A stretch of 46,196 bases of DNA. It comes from Micromonospora sp. HK10. Lineage in GTDB: Bacteria > Actinomycetota > Actinomycetes > Mycobacteriales > Micromonosporaceae. The notes beneath the pieces were generated by a model. The model saw only the letters and a list, made by a program, of their open reading frames with translations. It was not told the origin of the DNA and ran no database searches. Position numbers and translations under genes: made by a program. Numbering within the stretch: position 1 is the first letter of the stretch; every line of letters starts with the position of its first letter. Of this stretch, positions 1 to 7,547 are shown piece by piece. The DNA is taken from assembly GCF_000982955.1 (NCBI RefSeq), contig NZ_KQ058658.1:1-46196 (forward strand), read 5' to 3'.

Positions 1-74
1 CGGGCCGCTCCGGCGGTCGCCGGCGGGCCGCTCCGGCCGGGTCGCCGGGCCCGCGCCCGTACCGGCGGCACCTC

Positions 75-80
75 TAGGCT
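75..80 (+). promoter_or_regulatory. Candidate -10 box of a leaderless transcript
   Basis: TAGGCT fits the actinobacterial TANNNT -10 pattern and lies 7 bases before the ATG at 88, the spacing expected when transcription begins at the start codon itself. The same arrangement recurs at 29934, 32243, 32819 and 43808 in this window. I see no convincing -35 element. Confidence 0.35.
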
Positions 81-87
81 TGTCGGC

Positions 88-159
88 ATGCTTGCCCGGC
101 ACCGCGCACCCACCTTGTCCGACGGCCCCGCCGCAAGCGCGGGCGGGTCGGGGCGGTGA
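88..159 (+). CDS. Possible 23-codon leader ORF coupled to the channel gene
   Basis: An ATG at 88 opens a 23-codon frame (begins MLARHRAPTLSDG) that ends with TGA at 157-159, overlapping the GTG start of the channel gene at 156-158 in a GTGA junction. A TAGGCT box 7 bases upstream of the ATG suggests a leaderless transcript that starts translating this peptide. If real, it would deliver ribosomes to the channel start by translational coupling, since the channel has only a G-rich stretch and no textbook ribosome site. The peptide resembles no family I know. It may be chance, as short open frames are common at this GC content. Confidence 0.3.
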   Translation: MLARHRAPTLSDGPAASAGGSGR

Positions 160-1091
160 CGGGGCCCACCGTGCCGGGGCCGCGGGGCGCGCCGCCCGCG
201 CCGCGCTCGAAGCTGGCGGACCGTTGTGCGCTGATCGCCGACTCGCGCGCCTTCGACGTGGTGATCGTCGTGGTGATCATGCTGAACGGGGCGGTGCTCG
301 GCTTCGAGACCTACCGGGACCTCGGTGCGGCGCACCCGGCCCTGCGGTGGATCGAGTGGTTCTTCCGGCTCGTCTTCGTCGTCGAGATCGCGATCCGGGT
401 GCTGGCCTACGGCCGCCGGCCGCAGGACTTCTTCAAGCACGGCTGGAACGTCTTCGACTTCCTGGTCACCGCCACCATCTTCATCCCGGGCCTGCACGGC
501 GACTCGGGAGTGCTGCGCTTCCTGCGGGTCGCCCGGGTGCTGCGCCTGGTCCGGTTCTCACCCGGGCTGCGCACCATCGTGGCGGCGCTGTGGCGCAGCC
601 TGCCCGGGGTCGCGGGTTTCCTCGCGCTGGCCGGGGTGACCCTCTACATGTACGGCATGGCCGGCTGGCTGATCTTCGGGAAGCACTACCCGGAGCAGTA
701 CGGCGACATCGGTCGCTCGCTGCTGACCCTGTTCGTGCTGCTGTCCCTGGAGACCCTGCCGGACCTGATCGAACAGGGCATCGCGGTGTCGCCGTGGACC
801 CTGGTCTACTACGTCAGCTTCGTCCTGATCACCGTGAACCTGCTGCTCAACATCCTGATCGCGGTCATCGTCAACTCCATGGAGGAGGCTCGCCGGCTGG
901 AGATGACCGAGCGGCTGGCCCCGGACTACGACGAGGACGGCGACGGGTTGCCCGACGAGTTGGACCGGATCGCGCTCACCCAGCGGCTGGACGACCTGCG
1001 CGCGGTCATCGCCGCGCTCGAGCGGGAGCTGCGGATCGACCGGGAGGACGCACCGGCCCGGCCGCGCCAGCAACGGGAGCCCGCCGGCTGA
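156..1091 (+). CDS. Single-domain voltage-gated-type cation channel (Ion_trans family)
   Basis: This 311-residue protein has the layout of bacterial one-domain channels of the NaChBac class, which assemble as tetramers in the membrane. Hydrophobic helices begin near residue 28. The S4 voltage sensor has arginines at every third position (R121, R124, R127, R130, R133). After S5 the pore loop carries S197-L198-E199-T200-L201, in the place of the TLESW filter of NaChBac-type sodium channels: the Glu is kept, the Trp is not, and Asp203 follows. S6 (about 220-245) leads to an acidic stretch with D257, D259, D261, D263, D267 and E268 arranged like a calcium-binding loop, then a probable coiled coil (about 272-295). 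The GTG start overlaps the stop of a short upstream frame. Ion selectivity cannot be fixed from sequence; sodium or calcium are the likely candidates. Confidence 0.85.
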   Translation: MTGPTVPGPRGAPPAPRSKLADRCALIADSRAFDVVIVVVIMLNGAVLGFETYRDLGAAHPALRWIEWFFRLVFVVEIAIRVLAYGRRPQDFFKHGWNVFDFLVTATIFIPGLHGDSGVLRFLRVARVLRLVRFSPGLRTIVAALWRSLPGVAGFLALAGVTLYMYGMAGWLIFGKHYPEQYGDIGRSLLTLFVLLSLETLPDLIEQGIAVSPWTLVYYVSFVLITVNLLLNILIAVIVNSMEEARRLEMTERLAPDYDEDGDGLPDELDRIALTQRLDDLRAVIAALERELRIDREDAPARPRQQREPAG

Positions 1092-1260
1092 CGTCCCCGC
1101 CCCCGGCGCACCCGGGGTGAGGCCGGCCCGCCGGAGCCGGCCGGCCACGCCGACCACCGGCACCGGCCGGACATCCCGACCGCCGCCACCGGCCGCCCCG
1201 CCCGGCCGGAGCCGGCCGGCACCCGTGGGCGCCGGCCGGTCCGCGTGGCGGGGCCGCCGG

Positions 1261-2520
1261 CTACCCGGCCCGCCGTTCGGCGGGCGGCTCCGCCGGCAGC
1301 AGGTCGGCGAGGGGCACGTCCGGGTCGGCCAGCCGGTCGAGGTCGACCGGGTGGGCCGCCGTGACGAGCCGCCGGATCTCCGGGACGACGTCCCACACGT
1401 TGACGTTCATCCCGGCGAGCACCCGCCCGCCGGCGGTCCAGAACGCGATGAACTCGCGCTTGGCGAGGTCGCCCCGGACGACCACCCGGTCGGTCGCCCC
1501 GGGCGGGGCGTGCCCGACGTACTCCATGCCCAGCTCGTACTGGTCGGTGTAGAAGTAGGGCAGGTCGTCGTAGCTGACCGGCTGGCCGAGCATGGCCCGG
1601 GCCGCGGCGGGGCCGCCGTGCAGCGCGTTCGCCCAGTGCTCGACGCGCAGCCGCCGGCGCAGCACCGGATGGTAGGCGTTGGCCACGTCACCGGCGGCGT
1701 GCACGTCGGGGTCCGCGGTGCGCAGGGACGCGTCGACGTGGATGCCGTTCTCGACGGCCAGGCCCGCCGCGGTCGCCAGCTCGGTGTTCGGCCGTACGCC
1801 CACGGCGACCACCACGGCGTCGGCCGGCAGCTCGGTGCCGTCGGCCAGCCGGACCGAGGAGACGCGATCGGTGCCGCGGATCTCGTGGACCTCCGCGCCG
1901 AAGTGGAAGGTGACGCCGTGGTCCCGGTGCAGGTCGGCGAAGACCCGCGCGATCTCGTCGCCGAGCACCCGGCGCAACGGCAGCGCGGCCGTCTCGACGA
2001 CGTCGACGGTGACGCCGCGGTGCCGGGCGGCGGCGGCCACTTCCAGGCCGATCCAGCCCGCCCCGACGATCACCACGCGCGCGCCGTCGACCAGCGCGGC
2101 GCCGATCCGGCGGCTGTCGGCGAGGGTACGCAGCCGCAGCACCCCCGCCAGGTGCCCGCCGGGCACCGCGAGGTCGCGGGGCGTGGCACCGGTGGCCAGC
2201 AGCAGCTTGCCGTAGCGCAGCTGCTCGCCGTCGGCGAGCCGGACCGTGCGGGCGGCCCGGTCGACGGCGACCGCCCGGGTGGCGGTGCGCAGGTCGACGT
2301 CGTGCGCCGCGTACCACCCGGCGTCGTGCACGAACACGCTGTCGGGTTCGGCGCCGCCGGTCAGCAGCCCCTTGGACAGCGGTGGCCGTTCGTACGGCCG
2401 CTCGGGTTCGTCGCCGAGCACGACGATGCCGCCGGCGAAGCCCTCCTCCCGCAGCGTCTGGGCGGCCCGCGCGCCGGCGAGCCCGGCACCCACGATGACG
2501 AACCGGTCGGTCGTCGACAT
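1261..2520 (-). CDS. FAD-dependent pyridine nucleotide oxidoreductase, ferredoxin-reductase type
   Basis: This 419-residue flavoprotein should pass electrons from NAD(P)H to a small redox carrier. It has an N-terminal FAD-binding VGAGLAG motif (about 10-16), the RPPLSK segment typical of rubredoxin and putidaredoxin reductases (about 44-49), a second VGAGWIG motif for NAD(P) (about 150-156) and AAGDVA for the FAD (about 278-283), followed by a reductase C-terminal domain. There is no active-site cysteine pair, which separates it from lipoamide dehydrogenase and thioredoxin reductase. It is the last gene of the leftward operon and has a good ribosome site (AGAAAGGAG) upstream of the ATG. No ferredoxin, Rieske protein or P450 gene is adjacent, so its partner is unknown. 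Confidence 0.88.
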   Translation of the reverse strand: MSTTDRFVIVGAGLAGARAAQTLREEGFAGGIVVLGDEPERPYERPPLSKGLLTGGAEPDSVFVHDAGWYAAHDVDLRTATRAVAVDRAARTVRLADGEQLRYGKLLLATGATPRDLAVPGGHLAGVLRLRTLADSRRIGAALVDGARVVIVGAGWIGLEVAAAARHRGVTVDVVETAALPLRRVLGDEIARVFADLHRDHGVTFHFGAEVHEIRGTDRVSSVRLADGTELPADAVVVAVGVRPNTELATAAGLAVENGIHVDASLRTADPDVHAAGDVANAYHPVLRRRLRVEHWANALHGGPAAARAMLGQPVSYDDLPYFYTDQYELGMEYVGHAPPGATDRVVVRGDLAKREFIAFWTAGGRVLAGMNVNVWDVVPEIRRLVTAAHPVDLDRLADPDVPLADLLPAEPPAERRAG

Positions 2521-2550
2521 CGGTCCAGCTCCTTTCTGGCGGTACGTCGG

Positions 2551-3147
2551 TCAGCGGGGGCCGACGCCGGTGAGGGTGAAGAACTCGGCGCGGGAGCGGT
2601 GGTCGTCGCGCAGGGTGCCGAGCAGGGTGGAGGTGATGGTGCTGCTGCCGACGGCCTGCACGCCGCGCAGCGTCATGCACAGGTGTTCGGCCTCGATGAC
2701 CACGCCGACGCCGTGCGGGTGCAGGTTCGCGGTCAGCCAGTCGGCGATCTGCTTGGTGAGGCGCTCCTGGACCTGGGGGCCGTGGGCGAACAGCTCGACC
2801 ACCCGGGCCAGTTTGGACAGTCCGAGGATGCGCGTGCCGGGCAGGTAGCCCACGTGCGCGACGCCGACGAACGGCAGCAGGTGGTGTTCGCAGACCGACC
2901 GGATCGGGATGGCCCGGGCCAGCACCAGCTCGTCGTACCCCTCGTCGTTGGCGAAGGTGGTGAGCTGGAACTCGCGGGGGGTGAGCAGTTCGGCGTAGGC
3001 CCGGGCCATCCGGCCCGGGGTGTCGGCGAGCCCGTCGGCGGAGAGGTCCACGCCGAGCGCGGCGAGGAACTCCGCCGCGGCCCGTTCGGCGGCGACCGGG
3101 TCGGGGCGGGGACGCTCGTGCCGCACCCGCAGCGCGGTGACGGTCAT
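2551..3147 (-). CDS. folE: GTP cyclohydrolase I
   Basis: The enzyme converts GTP to 7,8-dihydroneopterin triphosphate, the entry step to folate and other pterins. At 198 residues it has the usual length. The zinc site is visible as C86-E-H-H89 and C157 in EHLCMTLRG, and the DTPGRMARA segment near residue 42 is characteristic. The substrate-binding segment reads GSSTITSTLLG rather than the more usual GSRTVTSAxRG, marking a divergent subfamily. It lies one base after the small membrane protein gene and 30 bases before the flavoprotein gene. No other folate gene is nearby, so it is probably a second copy serving a special pterin need; that is inference. Confidence 0.93.
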   Translation of the reverse strand: MTVTALRVRHERPRPDPVAAERAAAEFLAALGVDLSADGLADTPGRMARAYAELLTPREFQLTTFANDEGYDELVLARAIPIRSVCEHHLLPFVGVAHVGYLPGTRILGLSKLARVVELFAHGPQVQERLTKQIADWLTANLHPHGVGVVIEAEHLCMTLRGVQAVGSSTITSTLLGTLRDDHRSRAEFFTLTGVGPR

Positions 3148-3148
3148 C

Positions 3149-3544
3149 TCAGCGACCGCCCGTGCCGAGGGCCGCGAGCGCGGTCAGCACCAGCGTGGCG
3201 ACGGCGAACAGGCCGTGGCCGACGACCACCGGGACGGGGAAGCGGGACTCGGCGGTGCCGGAGCGGCGGGTGGGGATCCAGCGGGCCAGCATGGTGAACC
3301 CGAGCAGGGCCACCGGCAGCAGGGCGGCGAACGCGACCCAGGCGAGCACGCGGTCGTCGAGGAGCAGGTGGACGATCCACAGCACCAGCCCGATCGCGGC
3401 CAGCGCGGCGTGACCGAAGACCAGGCCCGGCGCCAGGCGGCTGCCGCTGTCCGGTCGGTGGCCGCCGCGGCTGATCCAGGTGCCGAGCATGACGAAGCCA
3501 CCGGCGGCCGTGATCAGCCAGGTGACGAGTGCGGCGATGCCCAT
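3149..3544 (-). CDS. Small four-helix membrane protein, unknown function
   Basis: The protein has 131 residues and four predicted membrane helices (about 3-22, 38-60, 65-85 and 105-125). Histidines lie in or beside the helices (VFGHAALA, LWIVHLLL, VVVGHGLF), an arrangement compatible with b-type heme ligation, although no known cytochrome family is evident. The ATG overlaps the stop of the DUF2231 gene by one base (TGATG), so the two are translationally coupled. I cannot assign a function; a subunit of a membrane redox complex with the DUF2231 protein is a reasonable guess. Confidence 0.75.
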   Translation of the reverse strand: MGIAALVTWLITAAGGFVMLGTWISRGGHRPDSGSRLAPGLVFGHAALAAIGLVLWIVHLLLDDRVLAWVAFAALLPVALLGFTMLARWIPTRRSGTAESRFPVPVVVGHGLFAVATLVLTALAALGTGGR

Positions 3545-4044
3545 CAGTCGTTCTCCTTGTCTGCGTGGTGGTAGCCCTGCGCCTGGGTGTGCTCGTCGGC
3601 GACCCGGACGCCGTAGCGGTAGGCCAGTTCGCCGCCGAGGTACCCGCCGACGGCCAGCCCGGCGAGGCCGACCGCGGAGAGCGCCAGCGGTGCCGCGCCA
3701 GGCGGGCCGGCGTCCCGGAGCGCGAAGTTGACCGCGTACCCGCCGGTGACCGCGAGGTTGATCGCCATGTGCGCGAGCGCGGTGCGGAAGGCGCGGGTGC
3801 CGGTGGGGATGGCGAACAGGTCGAGGAAGCCGAGCAGCGCGGCGGCGAGCGCACCGACGACGCCGAGGCCGATGAGCCACCGCGCGCCGTCGGCGAGGTC
3901 CGGTGACCCGGGTACGAAGCGGGTGGCGAGGTCGAAGGCGAAGCTGGCCACCCAGGCGCCGATCGGCACCGCGACCAGCGCGGGATGCAGCGGGTGGCCG
4001 TACCGGCCGGCCAGTGTGGTCACCGGGTGCTTGGCCTGATCCAT
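3544..4044 (-). CDS. DUF2231-type membrane protein
   Basis: This 166-residue protein contains the GHPLHPALVAVPIGAW signature of DUF2231 near residues 17-32, followed by four hydrophobic helices and a charged, His-containing tail. The function of the family is not established; the paired histidines in HPLHP suggest metal or heme binding. I chose the ATG at 4044. In-frame GTG and TTG codons at 4077 and 4080 would extend it, but they lie inside the palindrome at 4075-4092 that looks like an operator. It is the first gene of a four-gene leftward operon and divergent from the regulator at 4159. Confidence 0.8.
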   Translation of the reverse strand: MDQAKHPVTTLAGRYGHPLHPALVAVPIGAWVASFAFDLATRFVPGSPDLADGARWLIGLGVVGALAAALLGFLDLFAIPTGTRAFRTALAHMAINLAVTGGYAVNFALRDAGPPGAAPLALSAVGLAGLAVGGYLGGELAYRYGVRVADEHTQAQGYHHADKEND

Positions 4045-4074
4045 GGGTCGCACGGGGAACCCCCAGAAGATTTT

Positions 4075-4092
4075 CACCAATGCTCATTGGTG
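4075..4092. promoter_or_regulatory. Palindromic operator candidate CACCAATG-CT-CATTGGTG
   Basis: A perfect 8-base inverted repeat with a 2-base spacer lies 31 bases upstream of the DUF2231 start, in the divergent gap shared with the regulator gene. It is AT-richer than its surroundings and is the natural target for the regulator encoded at 4159. Confidence 0.55.
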
Positions 4093-4137
4093 ATAGCGGT
4101 CATGCTGCCCCAGCGCGTCCGGAATTTCAATAGCCAT

Positions 4138-4150
4138 CGTTGGTGATAAC
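4138..4150. promoter_or_regulatory. Second operator half-site next to the regulator start
   Basis: CGTTGGTGATAAC repeats 11 of 13 bases of CATTGGTGATAGC at 4085-4097. The two sites are 53 bases apart, close to five helical turns, so they would lie on the same DNA face. This copy ends 8 bases before the regulator GTG, consistent with autoregulation. Confidence 0.5.
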
Positions 4151-4158
4151 CTCGGGGC

Positions 4159-4818
4159 GTGAGTGGCGGGGAGCGCTGGAGCGCGATGGCCGCGCTCGTC
4201 GACCGGTCCCGACGGGCGCTCTACGACTACGTGTGCCGGGCCGACCATCCGGTCACCCGCGAGGAGGCGGCCGCCGCGCACGGGATGTCCCGCAACCTCA
4301 CCGCGTTCCACCTCGACAAGCTCGTCGAGTCGGGACTGCTGCGGGCCCACTACGAGACGCCGGCCGACCAGCCCCGCGGGCGTGGCCGCACGCCGAAGGT
4401 CTACCAGGCGGCCGGCGACGGGCTGGCCATCACCGTCCCCGAACGGCGCTACGAGCTGATCGCCGAGATCCTCGCCGACGCCGTCGCCGACGACCCGCAC
4501 GACGCCCCCGAGGCGGCGCGGCGGCACGCCCGGCAGCGCGGCCGGGACATCGGCGTACGCATCCGCGAGGCCGACGAGGACGTGGTGGGCGTGCTCGCCG
4601 GACTCGGCTTCGCACCGGAGTCACTCGGCGACCAGGTGCTGCTGCGCAACTGCCCGTTCCACGCCCTGGCGGCCCGGCAGACCGCGCTGGTCTGCGGGCT
4701 CAACAACGCCTTCCTCGGCGGGCTGGTCGACGGCGCCGGCCGCACCGACCTGCTGCCCCGGCTCGCGCCCCGCCCCGGCGCCTGCTGCGTCCGCCTGGAC
4801 ACCGCCCCGGACCGGTGA
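4159..4818 (+). CDS. SufR-like winged-helix regulator with C-terminal cysteines
   Basis: This 219-residue regulator resembles the COG2345/SufR class. The N-terminal winged helix (about 10-75) includes EEAAAAHGMSRNLTAFHLDKL followed by a GRGRTPKVYQ wing. The C-terminal half has four cysteines in a conserved-looking setting: NCPFHALA, LVCGLN and PGACCVRL. In SufR such cysteines ligate an iron-sulfur cluster that controls DNA binding, so redox or iron-sulfur sensing is likely here. It starts with GTG and is divergent from the DUF2231-folE operon, with matched operator-like repeats between them. The direct sensing role is inferred from family resemblance. Confidence 0.82.
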   Translation: MSGGERWSAMAALVDRSRRALYDYVCRADHPVTREEAAAAHGMSRNLTAFHLDKLVESGLLRAHYETPADQPRGRGRTPKVYQAAGDGLAITVPERRYELIAEILADAVADDPHDAPEAARRHARQRGRDIGVRIREADEDVVGVLAGLGFAPESLGDQVLLRNCPFHALAARQTALVCGLNNAFLGGLVDGAGRTDLLPRLAPRPGACCVRLDTAPDR

Positions 4819-4861
4819 CCGCCCGGGGCGGCACCGCTGCTGGCGGGCCGCGGGCCCCCGG

Positions 4862-6301
4862 TCAGGCGCGTCCGAGGCGGGGCAGGACGGGCCGCACCTC
4901 GACCGGTGCGCCCGGGGCGCCGCCACCGCGGTTGCGGTACTCCGGCACCCCGACGCAGGTGAAGAGCAGCGTCGCCAGGTCCGCCGGCTCGGACAGCAGC
5001 GCCGGCACCATCGAGTCGACGAAGGTCATCCCGGAGGCCCCCGCCCCGAGCGCGTACGCGGCCAGGTGCAGCCGGCCCTCCACGAGCCCGGCGGCGAGCT
5101 GGGCGTCGCGGTAGCTCCGGTCGTCGAGTGTGGACAGCCGGGTGGCCGCGATGACGACGTACGCGGCGTCCCCGGCGAGCGACTGGTCCAGGCAGATCCG
5201 CAGCAGGTCGTCGCGCAGGCTCCCGGCGCGCAGCGGCGTGCCGAGGTCGGGCCAGCGGTACAGGCCGGCGGGCACCTCGTCGACGCCGTGCACGGCGACC
5301 CAGTGCGGCACGGCCACCCCGCGCAGGGCCGCGGCCAGGGACCAGTCGAGCAACGGGCGGGGCAGGGTCCGGGACCGGTCCATCCGCCGCTGCGAACCGC
5401 GCCGCCGGACCACCTCGTCGAGGGAGTCGGACGGCGGGAAGTCGGGCAGCGCGGGTGCCTCCGGCCACGGCGCGCCGAGGTCGTCCCGCTCGCCGGCGCG
5501 CTGGGCGGCGGTGCACAGCGGCAGCTCCACCGGGGGGAGCACGCCCGCGACCGCCGGCCCGGTGGGCACGATCGCCGGCTCGCCGTCGCCGAGCGAGAGC
5601 AGGGCCAACGGGTACTCGTGCACCCCGTCCGCGCCGACCAGGTCGCGCACCGTGGCGTCCGGGAAGAGGGAGCGCAGCCGGGGCGCCAGGCCGGCGCTCG
5701 CGGCCGCCGCCGACAGCTGGGACAGCAGCGTCCCGGCGTCCCAGTAGAGGTGCCGCCAGCCGCGCTCGGCGTACCGCCACCCGGTCCGCCAGGGCACCCC
5801 GGTCACCACGAGCGTGGTGGCCTGCCCGCTCGCGGCGGGCGCGACCGGCACGAGCGCGTGCCGTGCGGCGTCGTACCAGTGCACCCCGTCCGGCACGCCG
5901 GCGATCCCGCGGGTGCTCGCGTAGACCTCCAGCGGGAAACGTGCCCCGGCCGAGCCGGCGGCCCGGTAGAGGAAGCGGCGGCCCTGGCGCTCGCCCGTGC
6001 GCACGACGCCGGCGCCGAGGAAGAGCAGGCGGCCGAGTTGCGCCGCGTCGAGCGGCCGGGCCGTCGCCGGCACGCCGGCCAGGACGGCCGTCGCGGGCAG
6101 GCCGGGATCGGGCAGGTCGCGCGGCAACGCCAGGACGGGCCGGCCCGGCGGGTAGCCCTTCATCGGCGGTGGCATGGTCGCCGGATCGTTCGGCACGAGG
6201 TCGTGGCGGACGCGTGGGTCGTCCACGGGCACGTTCCACTCGCGATCCGGCACGTACGAGGTCAGCCGGTGCAGCAGCCCGGCGCCGGAGTTCAGGTCCA
6301 C
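4862..6301 (-). CDS. SagB-type nitroreductase-fold dehydrogenase, duplicated domain
   Basis: The 479-residue protein looks like two nitroreductase-type domains in tandem, the first about residues 85-250 and the second about 285-465. The second carries RRRGSQRRMDRS near residue 299, an FMN-phosphate binding segment of the family, and a tail (SGMTFVDSMVPALL) typical of SagB/ThcOx-like FMN oxidases, which oxidise azolines to azoles in ribosomal peptide pathways. No cyclodehydratase or precursor peptide gene is in view, so a stand-alone role is more likely. The start is GTG with a weak GGATGG site upstream. The next gene upstream on the same strand is a methyltransferase, 178 bases away. Confidence 0.75.
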   Translation of the reverse strand: MDLNSGAGLLHRLTSYVPDREWNVPVDDPRVRHDLVPNDPATMPPPMKGYPPGRPVLALPRDLPDPGLPATAVLAGVPATARPLDAAQLGRLLFLGAGVVRTGERQGRRFLYRAAGSAGARFPLEVYASTRGIAGVPDGVHWYDAARHALVPVAPAASGQATTLVVTGVPWRTGWRYAERGWRHLYWDAGTLLSQLSAAAASAGLAPRLRSLFPDATVRDLVGADGVHEYPLALLSLGDGEPAIVPTGPAVAGVLPPVELPLCTAAQRAGERDDLGAPWPEAPALPDFPPSDSLDEVVRRRGSQRRMDRSRTLPRPLLDWSLAAALRGVAVPHWVAVHGVDEVPAGLYRWPDLGTPLRAGSLRDDLLRICLDQSLAGDAAYVVIAATRLSTLDDRSYRDAQLAAGLVEGRLHLAAYALGAGASGMTFVDSMVPALLSEPADLATLLFTCVGVPEYRNRGGGAPGAPVEVRPVLPRLGRA

Positions 6302-6391
6302 CGGGCCATCCTGCCAGCATTCCGCGTCCCGTGATCCACTGTGCGGCGAGCGGTTTCGCCGGGGCCGGTCACGCGGCGGCCCGCGGCCGGC

Positions 6392-6483
6392 CCGGAACCG
6401 CGCCCTGCGTCCGGGCAGCCCCGGAAGCGCGCGGGCATGCGTCCGGTCCAGCGCCGGAACCGCGCGGGCCGACGTCCGGTCAG
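6392..6483. repeat. Three imperfect tandem copies of a ~30-base unit
   Basis: Units starting at 6392, 6421 and 6454 each begin CCGGAA(C/G)CGCG and end near GTCCGG, with periods of 29 and 33 bases. They fill the gap between the methyltransferase and SagB-like genes and run into the last codon of the methyltransferase. No coding or hairpin role is evident. Confidence 0.5.
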
Positions 6484-7352
6484 GCCCGGTCGGCCACCAG
6501 CACCCGGCCGTGGCGCAGCGAGCTGGCCCGGCCGACCGGCAACGCCAGCCGCCGCCCGACGTCGAGCAGGCTCTCGTCCCGGGTCACCCGGTAGCCGTGC
6601 CGGGCGAGCAGGGCGGCCATCGCGGCGGGGGTCCAGGTCGAGCGCCACGGCTCGGTCGCCCAGACGCTCCGCCGGCCGGTGGAGGCGGTCAGCAGCCGGG
6701 CCAGGACGCGGCCCCCGGTGGCGACCGCGGCGGGGCTCTGGTAGTTGACGATCAGGCAGCTGCCCGGCGCCGAGCCGGCGACCAGCCCGGCCATGGTGGC
6801 GGCCACCTCGGCCCGGGTCAGGTAGGGCACCACGCCCTCCCAGATCCAGGTGGTGGGCACCTCGGCGCGGTGCCCGTGGGCGGCCAGCGCCTCGGGCAGC
6901 CGGTCGCGGCCGAAGTCCACCGGGACGAACGTGGGCGGGGTGCCGTCCAGCCCGGCGGCCCGGTCCCGCTTGTCCCGCTGGGTGGCCGGCTGGTCGACCT
7001 CGAAGACCGCCACCCCGGCCAGCTCCGGCATCCGCCACGCCCGGCCGTCCAGCCCGGCGCCGAGAATCACCAGCTGCGGGCACGGGTGGGCGCGTACCGC
7101 GTCGTCGATGGCGACGGTCCGGGGCACCATCGTCGCGGCGGCGGCCCGGACCGTCTCGTAGTCGATCCGCTGCCGCCAGGTCCCGGGTACCGCGCCGTCG
7201 CGTACCCACCCGACGGCCTCCCGCTCGTCCGGTCGCAGCAGGGTCATCGCGGTCGGGTCCGCGAAGCGGCCGGGCGCGATCACCCCGTCGGCGGCGGCGC
7301 GCCCCTGGCACACCATGACCGCGGTCCGGCTCGCCGCCACAGGCCTCGACAT
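6480..7352 (-). CDS. SAM-dependent methyltransferase, PPM1/LCM-like family
   Basis: This 290-residue protein belongs to the leucine carboxyl methyltransferase-like class that is abundant in actinomycetes. The SAM site is VILGAGLDGRAWRM (about 94-107), followed by FEVDQPATQRDK (about 116-127), both diagnostic. WIWEGVVPYL lies further on. In actinobacteria these enzymes often act on secondary metabolites or lipids; the substrate here is unknown. I chose the ATG at 7352 because a GGGAGGG ribosome site precedes it; a frame extending to 7427 lacks one. A TGACA-TT-TGTCA palindrome lies 70 bases upstream. Confidence 0.85.
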   Translation of the reverse strand: MSRPVAASRTAVMVCQGRAAADGVIAPGRFADPTAMTLLRPDEREAVGWVRDGAVPGTWRQRIDYETVRAAAATMVPRTVAIDDAVRAHPCPQLVILGAGLDGRAWRMPELAGVAVFEVDQPATQRDKRDRAAGLDGTPPTFVPVDFGRDRLPEALAAHGHRAEVPTTWIWEGVVPYLTRAEVAATMAGLVAGSAPGSCLIVNYQSPAAVATGGRVLARLLTASTGRRSVWATEPWRSTWTPAAMAALLARHGYRVTRDESLLDVGRRLALPVGRASSLRHGRVLVADRA

Positions 7353-7421
7353 CGCGTCCCTCCCGTTACCCCGGACATCGGCTCCGCCGACGACGTTAGC
7401 GCCGCGCGTCGATGGCACGGC

Positions 7422-7433
7422 TGACATTTGTCA
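7422..7433. promoter_or_regulatory. Palindrome TGACA-TT-TGTCA upstream of the methyltransferase
   Basis: A perfect 5-base inverted repeat with a 2-base spacer lies between the methyltransferase start (7352) and the chitinase end. Its size suits a GntR- or TetR-type operator, but no such regulator gene adjoins it. Confidence 0.3.
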
Positions 7434-7547
7434 CGGGGGAGGAAGTCGGCGGGGAGCGGGCGCGGCCCAGCAGCAGCCCCACCTCCGCCCGGCGCGGCGC
7501 GGCACCGACTGCGCGTCGCCGCCGGACCCGGAACAGGCGGCTGGGAG

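Noticed and set aside
1117..3297. A 726-codon open frame on the plus strand opposite the flavoprotein and folE
   Set aside because: The translation is low-complexity (Gly, Arg, Val, Asp) with no domain, while the minus strand holds two enzymes with intact motifs.
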